A stretch of 60,407 nucleotides of DNA from Rhodocyclaceae bacterium (GTDB lineage: Bacteria; Pseudomonadota; Gammaproteobacteria; Burkholderiales; Rhodocyclaceae): NCBI GenBank assembly GCA_030824275.1, contig JAVBXY010000037.1, positions 1-60,407 of the forward strand, in the 5' to 3' direction. A program made the position numbers and the translations under genes. Under the pieces are notes generated by a model. That model was not told the origin of the DNA. It did not search any database and saw only the letters and a list, made by a program, of their open reading frames with translations. Position 1 is the first letter of the stretch, and every line of letters starts with the position of its first letter. Shown here piece after piece: positions 8,906 through 17,324 of the stretch.

Positions 8906-8954
8906 TTCATTGTCTCCTACTGTTTTGAGTGATTTATGGTGGTGCGACGGGATG

Positions 8955-8982
8955 ATTGTAATGACCAATTGTTTGATGTCAA
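8955..8982 (-). promoter_or_regulatory. Sigma-70 promoter of the phenylpropenoid operon
   Basis: On the minus strand TTGACA (8982-8977) and TACAAT (8960-8955) are separated by 16 bases, a near-consensus sigma-70 promoter about 50 bases upstream of the binding-protein start. Two direct repeats, CAATTGTTTG (8966-8975) and CAACTTGTTTG (8980-8990), overlap it and are possible MarR sites. Confidence 0.75.
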
Positions 8983-8993
8983 CTTGTTTGGGT

Positions 8994-9003
8994 TTAACGT
9001 TAA
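8994..9003. promoter_or_regulatory. Palindrome TTAACGTTAA, candidate MarR operator
   Basis: This perfect 10-bp palindrome lies between the divergent binding-protein promoter and the marR start (9019). The regulator in such clusters normally binds a palindrome here and is released by an aryl-CoA; binding is inferred from position only. Confidence 0.5.
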
Positions 9004-9018
9004 TGGCACACTAATAGC

Positions 9019-9459
9019 ATGGCTCCACAACGCAAACCCCCTTCGCTCGGCTGTCTGACTGACCACGTCGGCTTCCATCTCCGGCTGGCCCAGCTTGCCG
9101 TATTCAAGCACTTTGAAAGTGCGCTGGGGGAAATTGGTGTCTCGCCGGCCATCTACTCGGTACTCGAGGTCCTGCACGACAATCCGGGTATCACCCAGTC
9201 CAAGCTGGCCATCGCCGTGCGGCTGGATCGCTCCTCCATGGTGCCGATGCTGGACAAGCTCGGCAAACGGGGTCTTGTCGAGCGCCAGGCCTCGACCACC
9301 GACCGTCGCCATAACCATCTGTTCCTCACCAAAGAGGGTGAAGCCCTGCTCGCCGATGCCCGCGCCCGCGCCTCGGCACACGAGAAACAGGTCTGCTCCT
9401 GCCTCTCGGCGGAAGAGAAGAAAAATCTTCTGGCCCTGCTCGACCGCTTCGGCGGCTAG
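9019..9459 (+). CDS. MarR-family regulator of the phenylpropenoid cluster
   Basis: This 146-residue winged-helix MarR protein has its recognition helix around TQSKLAIAVRLDRSSMVPMLDKL (split: TQSKLAIAV then LDRSSMVPML) and a wing with DRRHNHLFLT. It is transcribed divergently from the binding-protein operon across a 113-base region with an excellent promoter and palindromes. By analogy with CouR of Rhodopseudomonas palustris it probably represses the operon until an aryl-CoA ester accumulates. Its stop codon overlaps the convergent LysR gene stop by 3 bases. Confidence 0.85.
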   Translation: MAPQRKPPSLGCLTDHVGFHLRLAQLAVFKHFESALGEIGVSPAIYSVLEVLHDNPGITQSKLAIAVRLDRSSMVPMLDKLGKRGLVERQASTTDRRHNHLFLTKEGEALLADARARASAHEKQVCSCLSAEEKKNLLALLDRFGG

Positions 9460-10379
9460 TCAATCCGCCCGACTTCCACCGCGACTTCATCCAGCCGACC
9501 ACGCAACCAGCCGTGGGCCGGGTCGAGATGATTGCGACGATGCCAGACCAGGTACATCGGCATTTCCGGGAACTCGAAGGGTAGCGACACAGCGGCGAAT
9601 TCGCGCATGATTTCCAGGCTCGTCAATCCCGGCAGCGTCGCCAGGCGATCCGAGCCGCGCAGGAATACGGGCACGCCGGAGAAGTTCGGCACGGTCACCG
9701 CGATGTCGCGCTTCAAGCCCCGCGCTTCCAATTCCGTATCGAAAGCCAGCCGCTCGCCGCGCTCATAGACCACACCGATGTGGCGCGCCGCAAACCACTC
9801 GGCCTTGCTCGGCGCCTTGCGCATCGAGGCATCGTAGAAGCAGGTCCAGCGATCCGTCAGCAGACGCTTCTGGAAAATGTCGGCCCCTGCCGGCGGTCGG
9901 GGACTGATGAGCAGATCGCAACGATTCTCCCGCAGCATGTCTGCCGTCGGTACGCCGGAGGGAATCACCCGCAAGCGAATGCCCGGCGCGGCGGCCGTCA
10001 CGCGACGATAGAACTCGGGGAGGAACAGATCGCGCTGGAAATCGTTGGCGGCGATGGTCAGCGTGAATTCCGCGGTCGCCGGATCGAAACGCGCGCCAGC
10101 GGCGAAGTCGCGCAGATCATCGAGCAACTGCCGCGCCCGGTCCGCCAGGGCCTGGGCGTGGGCCGTGGGCTGGATGCCGCGCCCGGATTTGACGAACAGG
10201 GGATCGTTCATCACCCCGCGCAGGCGTTCCAGGGTGTGGCTCACGGCGGACTGGGTGACACCCAGTCGATCCGCCGCTGCCGTCACCGAGCCAGTATCCA
10301 GCACCGCCAGAAAAACCCGCAGCGAGCGGCCATCGAGGGCCAGGAAGGTCGACTCATCGAAATCGTTCATGAATATCAT
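9456..10379 (-). CDS. LysR-family transcriptional regulator
   Basis: This 307-residue protein has an N-terminal helix-turn-helix (LRVFLAVLDTGSVTAAADRL, then GVTQSAVSHTLERL) and a LysR substrate-binding domain. It is divergent from the extradiol dioxygenase gene with a 77-base gap, so that gene is its most likely target. ATG 10379 and ATG 10370 are both possible starts; neither has a strong ribosome binding site. The inducer cannot be told from sequence. Confidence 0.85.
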   Translation of the reverse strand: MIFMNDFDESTFLALDGRSLRVFLAVLDTGSVTAAADRLGVTQSAVSHTLERLRGVMNDPLFVKSGRGIQPTAHAQALADRARQLLDDLRDFAAGARFDPATAEFTLTIAANDFQRDLFLPEFYRRVTAAAPGIRLRVIPSGVPTADMLRENRCDLLISPRPPAGADIFQKRLLTDRWTCFYDASMRKAPSKAEWFAARHIGVVYERGERLAFDTELEARGLKRDIAVTVPNFSGVPVFLRGSDRLATLPGLTSLEIMREFAAVSLPFEFPEMPMYLVWHRRNHLDPAHGWLRGRLDEVAVEVGRID

Positions 10380-10456
10380 GATGCCCGAGTCCTTGGTTTC
10401 CGCCTAGAGGGTGCGGATACTTCAGCCATCAAACATCCATCTACAAAGGAGACAGC

Positions 10457-11467
10457 ATGAACGCACCGGCCAAGGAACCCATCCTCGACATCGCCCACTT
10501 CGGCCGCATGGAGCTGATGACGCCCAAGCTCGACCGCAGCCTGTGGTACTTCAAGGACGTGCTCGGCATGGAAGTCGTCGCCACAGCAGGGGATTCCGTG
10601 TTCCTGCGCGCCTACGGCGACTACGCCACCAGCACCCTCAAGCTCACCGCCGCCAAGGATGCCGGCCCCGGCTGCATCAGCTGGCGCGCCGTCAGCCCGC
10701 AGGCGCTGGAGCGCCGGGTCAAGGCCCTCGAAGCGGCCGGTCTCGGCATCGGCTGGGCCGACGGCGATGTCGGTCGTGGCAAGGTCTATCGCTTCCGCGA
10801 CCCGGAAGGCCACCTGATGGATGTCTACTACGAAGAACAGAAATACGAAGCACCGGACCACCTGCGCTCGACCCTGAAGAACCTGCCGCAGAAATACACC
10901 GGCCGCGGTGTCGGTGTGCGCCGCCTCGACCACCTGGCCCTGATGGCCAAGGACGTCGGCAAGAACCGCGAGTTCGCCATGGACCTGCTCGGCTTCCGCT
11001 TGCGCGAACAGGTCATCTACAACAACGGCCAGACGGAAATCGGCTCCTGGATGAGCTGTTCCGCCGTGCATCATGAAATGGCCTACGTCGCCGACATCAA
11101 GCAGGGCAACAGCCGCCTTCACCACTTCAGCTTCTGGATCGACAACCGCGAAGACGTGCTGCGCGCGGCGGACATCCTGCGCGAGAACGAAGTCTTCATC
11201 GAGGCCGGCCCCTCCAAGCACAACAACTCGCAGGCCTTTTATCTCTACTCCTACGAGCCGGGCGGCAACCGGGTCGAAATCTACTCCGGCAGCTATCTGG
11301 TGCTGGCTCCCGATTTCGAGCCGGTGACCTGGAACGAAGAAGAACGCGGCCCCGGCGTCTATTGGGGCTCGGCCCTGCCGCCCTCCTTCATCGAATACGG
11401 CACGCCGAACATCGCGGCCCCGGTCGCTGCCGGCGCGGAGAAAACCCCGGTGTTCGATCCGCAGTAA
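10457..11467 (+). CDS. Catechol 2,3-dioxygenase-type (VOC) extradiol dioxygenase
   Basis: This 336-residue two-domain type I extradiol dioxygenase has candidate Fe(II) ligands H159 (RLDHLAL), H222 or H223 (LHHFSFWID) and E274 (NRVEIYSG). The spacing matches catechol 2,3-dioxygenases. It would open a catecholic ring next to the diol, giving a yellow semialdehyde. A strong AAAGGAG site precedes ATG 10457. No meta-cleavage partners follow directly; the hpa genes 30 kb away encode a different, type III dioxygenase. The natural substrate is uncertain (catechol, a substituted catechol or a dihydroxyphenyl acid). Confidence 0.85.
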   Translation: MNAPAKEPILDIAHFGRMELMTPKLDRSLWYFKDVLGMEVVATAGDSVFLRAYGDYATSTLKLTAAKDAGPGCISWRAVSPQALERRVKALEAAGLGIGWADGDVGRGKVYRFRDPEGHLMDVYYEEQKYEAPDHLRSTLKNLPQKYTGRGVGVRRLDHLALMAKDVGKNREFAMDLLGFRLREQVIYNNGQTEIGSWMSCSAVHHEMAYVADIKQGNSRLHHFSFWIDNREDVLRAADILRENEVFIEAGPSKHNNSQAFYLYSYEPGGNRVEIYSGSYLVLAPDFEPVTWNEEERGPGVYWGSALPPSFIEYGTPNIAAPVAAGAEKTPVFDPQ

Positions 11468-11495
11468 AAAGTCGGCGCTGACGGTACGGCGATTA
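11466..11495 (+). repeat. Dispersed repeat, intergenic copy
   Basis: The copy reads AAAAAGTCGGCGCTGACG, GT, then ACGGCGATTA and starts inside the TAA stop codon of the dioxygenase gene. Downstream it continues CGCGGCAAATAAG, which matches the extension of the copy at 2494. Confidence 0.85.
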
Positions 11496-11523
11496 CGCGG
11501 CAAATAAGCGGCGAACGACAAAT

Positions 11524-11553
11524 GGCGACGGCTATCCCGTCGCCGTTTTTTTT
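11524..11553 (+). terminator. Rho-independent terminator
   Basis: GGCGACGG (11524-11531) and CCGTCGCC (11537-11544) form a perfect 8-bp stem with a 5-base loop, followed by G and eight T residues. It ends the dioxygenase transcript. Confidence 0.9.
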
Positions 11554-12376
11554 ACACAGTCCGAAACATCCCGTTGATCTCCCGTGAACCGACGGCCTCG
11601 TCGGCATAACGAAACGTCCCGTAGCCGCGCATCTCGCTGGCCGCCTTGAGGAAGGCCCCCAGTGCTACCCGCGCCAGCGAACCGCCGACGCTGACCCGCC
11701 GCACGCCCAGTCCGGCCAGATCCGCCAGATCGAGCTGCACGCCCTGCATCCCCATGATCACATTCACCGGCCGCTGCACTGCCTTCACCACCGCTTCGAT
11801 CTCCGCGCGACTGCTCAAGCCCGGTGCGAACAACACATCGGCCCCGGCGTCCTGATAAGCCCGCAGGCGGCGGATCACATCGTCGATGTCGGGCCGGCCG
11901 ACGAGGAAATTCTCCGCCCTGGCGGTGAGCTGGAAATGGAAGGGCAAGGCCCGCGCCGCCGCCACCGCCGCGCGGATGCGCGCCACCGCCTGATCCAGCG
12001 GATACAGTGGTTCATCCGCCCGCCCCGTCGCATCCTCGATGGAGCCGCCGACGACCCCCGTTGCCGCCGCCATGCGTATGGTCTCGGCCACGGTCTCCGG
12101 CGCATCGCCGAAGCCGTTTTCCAGATCGGCACTGACCGGCAGATCGGTCGCCGCCGCGATCTCGGCCAGGTGCCGCATCATCCGCTCGCGGCCCACCGCG
12201 TTGTCGGGCAGACCACAGGAAAACGCATAGCCGGCACCGGTGGTAGCCAGAGCACTGAAGCCGAGCCGCGCCAGCAGGCGGGCCGTGCCCACGTCCCAGG
12301 GATTGGGAATGATGAAGGCACCCTCCTCCTCATGGAGGCGTCGGAAGGCGATGGCTTTTTCGATCTGTGTCGTCAT
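11552..12376 (-). CDS. Isocitrate lyase/PEP mutase superfamily protein
   Basis: This 274-residue TIM-barrel protein of the PEP-mutase/methylisocitrate-lyase superfamily has the metal-binding segment SADLENGFGD and RAENFLVGRPDID. The KKCGH cysteine motif of true isocitrate and methylisocitrate lyases is not seen, so a lyase of that type is unlikely. Oxaloacetate-decarboxylase-like or phosphonate-type activity is possible. The start MTTQ at 12376 is preferred because GAGGA lies about 8 bases upstream; a longer TTG start would include that site. It overlaps no other gene and is only 11 bases from the MFS gene stop, so co-transcription with the MFS gene is likely. Confidence 0.75.
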   Translation of the reverse strand: MTTQIEKAIAFRRLHEEEGAFIIPNPWDVGTARLLARLGFSALATTGAGYAFSCGLPDNAVGRERMMRHLAEIAAATDLPVSADLENGFGDAPETVAETIRMAAATGVVGGSIEDATGRADEPLYPLDQAVARIRAAVAAARALPFHFQLTARAENFLVGRPDIDDVIRRLRAYQDAGADVLFAPGLSSRAEIEAVVKAVQRPVNVIMGMQGVQLDLADLAGLGVRRVSVGGSLARVALGAFLKAASEMRGYGTFRYADEAVGSREINGMFRTV

Positions 12377-12387
12377 GAATATTTTCC

Positions 12388-13620
12388 TCAAGTGAATGAA
12401 TTCGCCGGCGTCAGCATGGGCCGCACGATCTCGCGGTCGTTGATCGGGTAATGGAGCGCCGCCGCCACGATGCCCAGGGCTATGCCGGCGAACCAGATCA
12501 GGTCGTAGGAACGGGTCGCATCGAACACATAGCCGCCGAGCCAGACACCGAAGAACGATCCCAACTGGTGACCGAAGAATACGAAGCCGAAAAGCGTCGT
12601 CAGGTAGCGCACCCCGAAGACCTGCGACACCAGCCCGTTGGTGAGCGGCACCGTGCCGAGCCAGATGAAGCCCATCACCGCGCAGAAAACGTAGAGACTC
12701 CAGGTGCTGAGCGGCAACAGCACGAACAGCGCCATCGCCAGCGAACGGATCAGGTAGATGCCGGCCAGCAGATGCTTGCGTCGAAACTGGCCGCCAAGCA
12801 GGCCACAGTAATAAGTGCCGAGCACATTGGCCAGCGCGATGATGGCAAGGCCAGTCACCGCATCCGTAGCCCGCATGCCCCGATCCATCAAATAGGCCGG
12901 CAGGTGCGCAGCGATGAAAGCCAGTTGAAAACCGCAGGCGAGAAAACCCAGGTTCAGCAGCCAGAAGCCTCGATGACGAAATGCTTCGCCGAGGGCAGCG
13001 CGCAGGCTTTGTTCCTGCACGGCAGCGGTGCCCTGTTCGTCGCGCAGGGGCAGCGCGCAGGGCAGCAGCAAACTACAGCCCAGCGCCAGCACCAGCAGCG
13101 CACCGGCCCAGCCCAGGCCGCCGATCAGGCCCTGGGTCAGCGGCACCATCAGGAACTGACCGAAGCCGCCCACCGCGCCGGCCACACCCAGCGCCCAGCT
13201 CCGGCGTTGCGGCGGCACCATCCGGCTCAGAGCGCCGTAGATCACGCCGAAGGAGGTTCCGGACAGGGCGATACCGATGCACAGGCCCGCGCTCAGGGTG
13301 AACGCCAAGGGCGTCGTCGCCATCGACATCAAGCTCAGGCCCAGCACGTAAAACAACAAACCGCCGACCACCACCCGCCGCGAGCCATAGCGGTCGGCGA
13401 TCATTCCGGTGAAGGGCTGGGCGATGCCCCAGACCAGGTTCTGGATCGCAATCGCAAAGCCAAACGCTTCCCGGCTCCAACCGCGATCCATGGTCACCGG
13501 CACCAGGAATATTCCCTGTGCATGACGGATACCCAGGGCCAGCCCCATCACCAGACCGCCCGCGATCACGAAGACGACGGGGTTTCTCATCCATTCAAAG
13601 CGTGTGCCGGTCGTCGCCAT
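12388..13620 (-). CDS. MFS transporter, monocarboxylate/oxalate-formate type
   Basis: This membrane protein of about 410 residues has 12 hydrophobic segments. ADRYGSRRVVVGG after the second segment is the MFS loop 2-3 signature. The N-terminal GIRHAQGIFLVPVTMDRGWSR (in part GIRHAQGIFLVPV) resembles oxalate/formate and monocarboxylate carriers. ATG 13620 (MATTG) is preferred because GGAG lies 8 bases upstream. It is co-directional with the PEP-mutase-family gene and divergent from a LysR gene, suggesting uptake of an organic acid used by that enzyme. Confidence 0.82.
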   Translation of the reverse strand: MATTGTRFEWMRNPVVFVIAGGLVMGLALGIRHAQGIFLVPVTMDRGWSREAFGFAIAIQNLVWGIAQPFTGMIADRYGSRRVVVGGLLFYVLGLSLMSMATTPLAFTLSAGLCIGIALSGTSFGVIYGALSRMVPPQRRSWALGVAGAVGGFGQFLMVPLTQGLIGGLGWAGALLVLALGCSLLLPCALPLRDEQGTAAVQEQSLRAALGEAFRHRGFWLLNLGFLACGFQLAFIAAHLPAYLMDRGMRATDAVTGLAIIALANVLGTYYCGLLGGQFRRKHLLAGIYLIRSLAMALFVLLPLSTWSLYVFCAVMGFIWLGTVPLTNGLVSQVFGVRYLTTLFGFVFFGHQLGSFFGVWLGGYVFDATRSYDLIWFAGIALGIVAAALHYPINDREIVRPMLTPANSFT

Positions 13621-13645
13621 GTGTATCTCCGATATATTCCTTATA

Positions 13646-13668
13646 CGCAATCGTCGAGACCGATTGCG
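13646..13668. promoter_or_regulatory. Inverted repeat, candidate LysR operator
   Basis: CGCAATCG (13646-13653) and CGATTGCG (13661-13668) form a perfect 8-bp inverted repeat with a 7-base spacer, in the 129-base region between the divergent MFS and LysR genes. Size and position suit a LysR-type recognition site. Confidence 0.5.
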
Positions 13669-13749
13669 AATGCCAATGGATAGCGATTAGACTGTTCCGA
13701 GAAGCCTTTCACAAACCACTTTTTCGACTGCATTGCATGCGCTGACGGA

Positions 13750-14664
13750 ATGTCTATCCCCCTCGTTCGCCTTTCCTCGCTGGACCTGATCCGCGGCTTC
13801 GTCGCCGTCGGCCGCCGCATGAGCATCACGCTCGCCGCCCAGGATCTGTGCCTGACCCAATCCGCCGTCAGCCGGCAGGTGCATGCGCTGGAAGACATGC
13901 TCGGCATCAAGCTACTGGTCCGCAGCCATCGCGCCATCAGCTTCACCCCCGAGGGCGAGCGGCTGTTTCGCAGCGCCGACAGTGCCGTGCAGCAACTCCA
14001 GGACGTGATCGGCGCCCTCAAGGGCGGCGGTCCCGCCCAGCCGGTCACCATCACCTCCAGTATCGGCGTCGCCGGCCTCTGGCTGCTGCCCCGGCTCGGC
14101 GGCTTTCTGCAGAACCATCCCGGCATCGACGTGCGCGTCTCCGCCAACAACCGGGTCGGTGACCTGCGCGGCGAAGGCCTTGATCTCGCCATCCGTTACT
14201 GCCCGCCGGACGCCGCCCCCGAAGGCGCCACCCGACTCTTCGGCGAAACCGTGGCCCCGGTGGCCCACCCTGCCCTCGGCCTCGCCGCGCTCGACTCGCC
14301 GGATGTGCTCGCGCAGCAGGTGCTGCTCGAATTCGACGGCCCCTACCGGCCCTGGCTGCAATGGAGCGAATGGCTGGTCAGCCAAGGCTGGGGCCCGATC
14401 AAGCCGCGCGGCGTGCTGCGCTTCAACCAGTACGACCAGGTGATCCACGCCGCCGTCGCTGGTCAGGGCATTGCCCTCGGTCGTCTCGAACTGATGGCGC
14501 CCATGCTCGCCGACGGTCGGCTCAAGGTCTTGAGCACGCCCCAACAAGGCCCCACCACGGCCCACGCCTACTGGCTGATCCAGGCCGATCCGGCACCGCG
14601 TGCCGAGGTGGCGGACGTCATTCGCTGGATACAGACCGAAGCGGCCACCGCAACCCGCGTCTAG
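13750..14664 (+). CDS. LysR-family regulator, GcvA-like
   Basis: This 304-residue LysR protein has its helix-turn-helix in ITLAAQDLCLTQSAVSRQV (about 26-44) and a substrate-binding domain with RGEGLDLAIRY, typical of the GcvA/AmpR-like branch. It is divergent from the MFS/PEP-mutase pair, its likely target. Its stop overlaps the convergent hydrolase stop by 4 bases. Confidence 0.85.
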   Translation: MSIPLVRLSSLDLIRGFVAVGRRMSITLAAQDLCLTQSAVSRQVHALEDMLGIKLLVRSHRAISFTPEGERLFRSADSAVQQLQDVIGALKGGGPAQPVTITSSIGVAGLWLLPRLGGFLQNHPGIDVRVSANNRVGDLRGEGLDLAIRYCPPDAAPEGATRLFGETVAPVAHPALGLAALDSPDVLAQQVLLEFDGPYRPWLQWSEWLVSQGWGPIKPRGVLRFNQYDQVIHAAVAGQGIALGRLELMAPMLADGRLKVLSTPQQGPTTAHAYWLIQADPAPRAEVADVIRWIQTEAATATRV

Positions 14665-15650
14665 CCGGTCGCCAGGGGCATAACCCGCCCCGGTGCATCC
14701 GCCGGCAGGCAGCCGTTGCGCAACCAATCCAGCGGAATCCGCCACAAGGTTGACTCGAAGCGGCTGTGGAAAAAGGCGAAGTGCCCGATCTCGCACTGGC
14801 CTATCGACTCCGGCGCGACATGCAGATGTGTCGTCGGGCTGTTGCGGTAGTAGCGCAGCAGGCGTTGGATGGCGGGCACCGTGCCGAATTCATCGTCCGT
14901 CATGCTCAGCGCCAGGGTCGGCCCGCGCAGGGCTGCGAAGCGTTCCACCAGCGCCTGCCGCTCCGCCTCGCCGAGCACCAGCGAACCGCGTCGCCAGGCA
15001 TCCTCGAAACGCGGTTCCCGCGCCGTCCAGTCGCGCACCACGCCGCGCGGCGTGTCCTCCAGCCAGCCCAGCCGCTGGCCCGGAAAGTAGCCGAACAGGG
15101 CCGTCAGCGCCGGCATCACCAGATGCCATTTGACGAACATGCGATACCGCTTGTGCCGCGCATAGTCGCGCCAGTAGGCGAACTGCGCACCCATGCTGAA
15201 CACCCGCTCGATGCGATGACTCGACGCCGCCAGCCCGATCAGGAAACCGCCCACGCTGTGGGCCACCACCTGAATCGGCTGGCCGGGAAAGTCGCTCACC
15301 ACATGCTGCAATACCGCTTCGACATCCAGCCGCCCCCAATCGATCCAGCCGGCATGAAAGCCCTTAAGCGAGACCGGTCGCGACTCGCCGATGCCGCGGT
15401 AGTCGTAGAGGACGACATCGAAACCGTGCGCATACAAAAATGCCGCGAAGCGCGAGTAATAGCGGCAGCGCACCGACGTGGCCGGATTGACGATCACCAC
15501 CGGCCGCTCCGTCATGCCATCGGGTGCATGCCGCCAGACGAAGCCGCGCAGCACATGACCATCCTCGGCATGCAGTGCCAGCGGCGCAGGAACCACCTCG
15601 TGCGAAACCGTCGCCCCATCACTCGCCGACACTGCTGACATTCGATCCAT
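14661..15650 (-). CDS. Alpha/beta hydrolase
   Basis: This 329-residue alpha/beta hydrolase has the nucleophile elbow VAHSVGG (S132), an oxyanion-side segment NPATSVR, and a candidate acid and base near DDEFG (about 260) and IGHFAFF (about 294). Part of the middle (WRDYARHKRYRMF) is rich in aromatic and basic residues and may form a lid. AAGGAG precedes ATG 15650. Substrate unknown; an esterase or lipase-like role is all that can be said. Confidence 0.75.
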   Translation of the reverse strand: MDRMSAVSASDGATVSHEVVPAPLALHAEDGHVLRGFVWRHAPDGMTERPVVIVNPATSVRCRYYSRFAAFLYAHGFDVVLYDYRGIGESRPVSLKGFHAGWIDWGRLDVEAVLQHVVSDFPGQPIQVVAHSVGGFLIGLAASSHRIERVFSMGAQFAYWRDYARHKRYRMFVKWHLVMPALTALFGYFPGQRLGWLEDTPRGVVRDWTAREPRFEDAWRRGSLVLGEAERQALVERFAALRGPTLALSMTDDEFGTVPAIQRLLRYYRNSPTTHLHVAPESIGQCEIGHFAFFHSRFESTLWRIPLDWLRNGCLPADAPGRVMPLATG

Positions 15651-15765
15651 ACCGTCTCCTTGTTGAAGTCGGATGGAAAATTACCCGGCGGAGGTAAACC
15701 CCTCAATCAACATTTTCGCAAGCCACGCATGCGTCCCGCGCATGCCGATCCGCTACCATCGCGCC

Positions 15766-16488
15766 ATGAACATCCCACGCCCCTCCCCCGCCGATCATGT
15801 CCGCTGGCAAGCCGAGCGCATCGAAGCCCTGCAAAAACCCGACGGCTGGCTAAGCCTGGTCGGCCTGTTTTGGATCGACGACGGCAGCCACCGTGTCGGC
15901 AGCGGCGCCGATTGCGAAATCCAGTTACCTAGCGGCCCCGCTCTGCTCGGCGCGCTCGATGTGAAAGGAAGCACGGCGCAATGGCAAGCAGTAAGCGGTC
16001 CCGCAATCACCCTGAACAGTGACGCGGACGGTGAACCCACCGTCGTCCGGCACGACAGCCTGAGCTTCCTGCTCATCGAGCGCGATGGTCGCCTCGCGCT
16101 GCGCCTGCGCGATGCGGAAGCGCAGACCCGGCGCAACTTCAGCGACATCCCGAGCTTCGACTTCGATGCCGCCTGGTGCATCGACGCACGCTGGGATGGC
16201 GCCCGCGCGCACTTTTCCATCGACGGTAATGCCTACAGCCTCGGCCCGCAGAACCCCAAGGCCACTACCCTGCAATTCGTCTTCGCCGACGCCACCAGTG
16301 GTCGCGCCACTTATGGCGGTGGGCGTTTCCTCTTCGTGCCGGCCCCGCAGGGCGACACCCTGCTGCTCGACTTCAACCGGGCCAGCAACCCGCCTTGCGT
16401 GTTCACGCCCTACGCCACCTGCCCGCTGCCGGCCGCCGAGAACCGCTTGCCGATAGCGATCACGGCAGGTGAACAAAACGGACACTGA
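15766..16488 (+). CDS. DUF1684 family protein
   Basis: This protein of about 240 residues shows the DUF1684 landmarks: GWLSLVGLFWIDDGSHRVGS near the start, and GGGRFLFVPAP, LDFNRASNPPC and TCPLPAAENRLPIAI-AGE at the end. The family has no established function. It lacks a signal peptide with ATG 15766; a longer start at 15673 is possible but the added residues do not look like family sequence. It is divergent from the hydrolase across 115 bases. Confidence 0.8.
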   Translation: MNIPRPSPADHVRWQAERIEALQKPDGWLSLVGLFWIDDGSHRVGSGADCEIQLPSGPALLGALDVKGSTAQWQAVSGPAITLNSDADGEPTVVRHDSLSFLLIERDGRLALRLRDAEAQTRRNFSDIPSFDFDAAWCIDARWDGARAHFSIDGNAYSLGPQNPKATTLQFVFADATSGRATYGGGRFLFVPAPQGDTLLLDFNRASNPPCVFTPYATCPLPAAENRLPIAITAGEQNGH

Positions 16489-16591
16489 GTAATACCTTGG
16501 CATTAGGTTAAGCCCTTCGCAGTATTGGTTCGATCCATGACATCGGCAATAATCCTGATCTTATTCCCTACCCAAGCCAAGGACCACCGCC

Positions 16592-17101
16592 ATGAAACTC
16601 TTGCTCGCCCTGCCATTCCTGCTGATCGGCAATGTCCACGCCCAGACGGCTAACCCCATCGACAACCTGCGTAACGGCTTGAAGGGCGGCATGACCGGCA
16701 TTCCTGCCGAATGCTCGGCCCAATGGCAGAAACATGCCCAGGGCGCCGAGAAGACCCTGAACACCCGTGACTGGACGCGCCAGACCAGCGCCGCCAAGCT
16801 GGACAAGGATATAAAGGAACAACTCGCAACCTATGCTGCGAGCCGCAAGCCCTTCACGCGCACTCGCATCGCCCAATTCGAAGCCAGCCTGAAGAAACTG
16901 CAAACCGAGCAGAAATGCGACATCGCCAACCGCGAAGCGCTCTTCCCGCCACAAGCGCGCCGGGAAGGCACTCCCGAAACCGCTGCCGAGGCCAGCCTCA
17001 AGCGTCTGGCCTTTCAGCAGCAACGGACGCTGGAACAGATCAGCAAGTCGATCACCGAATCCGCCACCACCCTTGCACAGATATTGCAGACGGCGAAGTA
17101 A
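16592..17101 (+). CDS. Hypothetical secreted coiled-coil protein
   Basis: This 169-residue protein has a short signal peptide (MKLLLALPFLLIGNVHAQ, cut after about 17). The rest is Lys/Glu/Gln/Ala-rich and predicted helical, with two cysteines (C41 and about C109) that could pair in the periplasm. I do not recognise the family. AAGGA precedes the ATG. A terminator-like hairpin follows, so it is probably monocistronic. Confidence 0.65.
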   Translation: MKLLLALPFLLIGNVHAQTANPIDNLRNGLKGGMTGIPAECSAQWQKHAQGAEKTLNTRDWTRQTSAAKLDKDIKEQLATYAASRKPFTRTRIAQFEASLKKLQTEQKCDIANREALFPPQARREGTPETAAEASLKRLAFQQQRTLEQISKSITESATTLAQILQTAK

Positions 17102-17120
17102 ACGCTGCATCGCAGGATAA

Positions 17121-17149
17121 GAGGCTGCTACCCGCAAGAGAGCAGCCTC
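17121..17149 (+). terminator. Terminator-like hairpin
   Basis: GAGGCTGCT and AGCAGCCTC form a perfect 9-bp inverted repeat with an 11-base loop. The tail TTGCGTTTC is only weakly U-rich, so termination may be partial. Confidence 0.6.
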
Positions 17150-17188
17150 TTGCGTTTCACGCCCGCATTTCACGTCATTAATTCCCGC

Positions 17189-17237
17189 AAAAAGTCGGCG
17201 CTGGCGACATGAAACGGCCCGCAGGAGCTACGGCGAC
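17189..17237 (+). repeat. Dispersed repeat, extended intergenic copy
   Basis: The copy starts AAAAAGTCGGCGCTGGCGA. Its second half differs: after about ten bases comes GGCCCGCAGGAGCTACGGCGA. The copy at 53043 also carries GGCCCGCAG, so these two may represent a longer variant of the element. Confidence 0.7.
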
Positions 17238-17324
17238 CAACGGCCATGAGGCGGGCAGACTCAGCCGAAGCTCTCAAGTTGAGGTAGGCTCGGCCAATCT
17301 TCCTGATTGAGTCTGGCTTTCCCA

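Noticed and set aside
10457..11467. Assigning the VOC dioxygenase as the homoprotocatechuate dioxygenase
   Set aside because: A clear type III HpaD is encoded in the hpa operon, and this gene is 30 kb away beside its own LysR gene.
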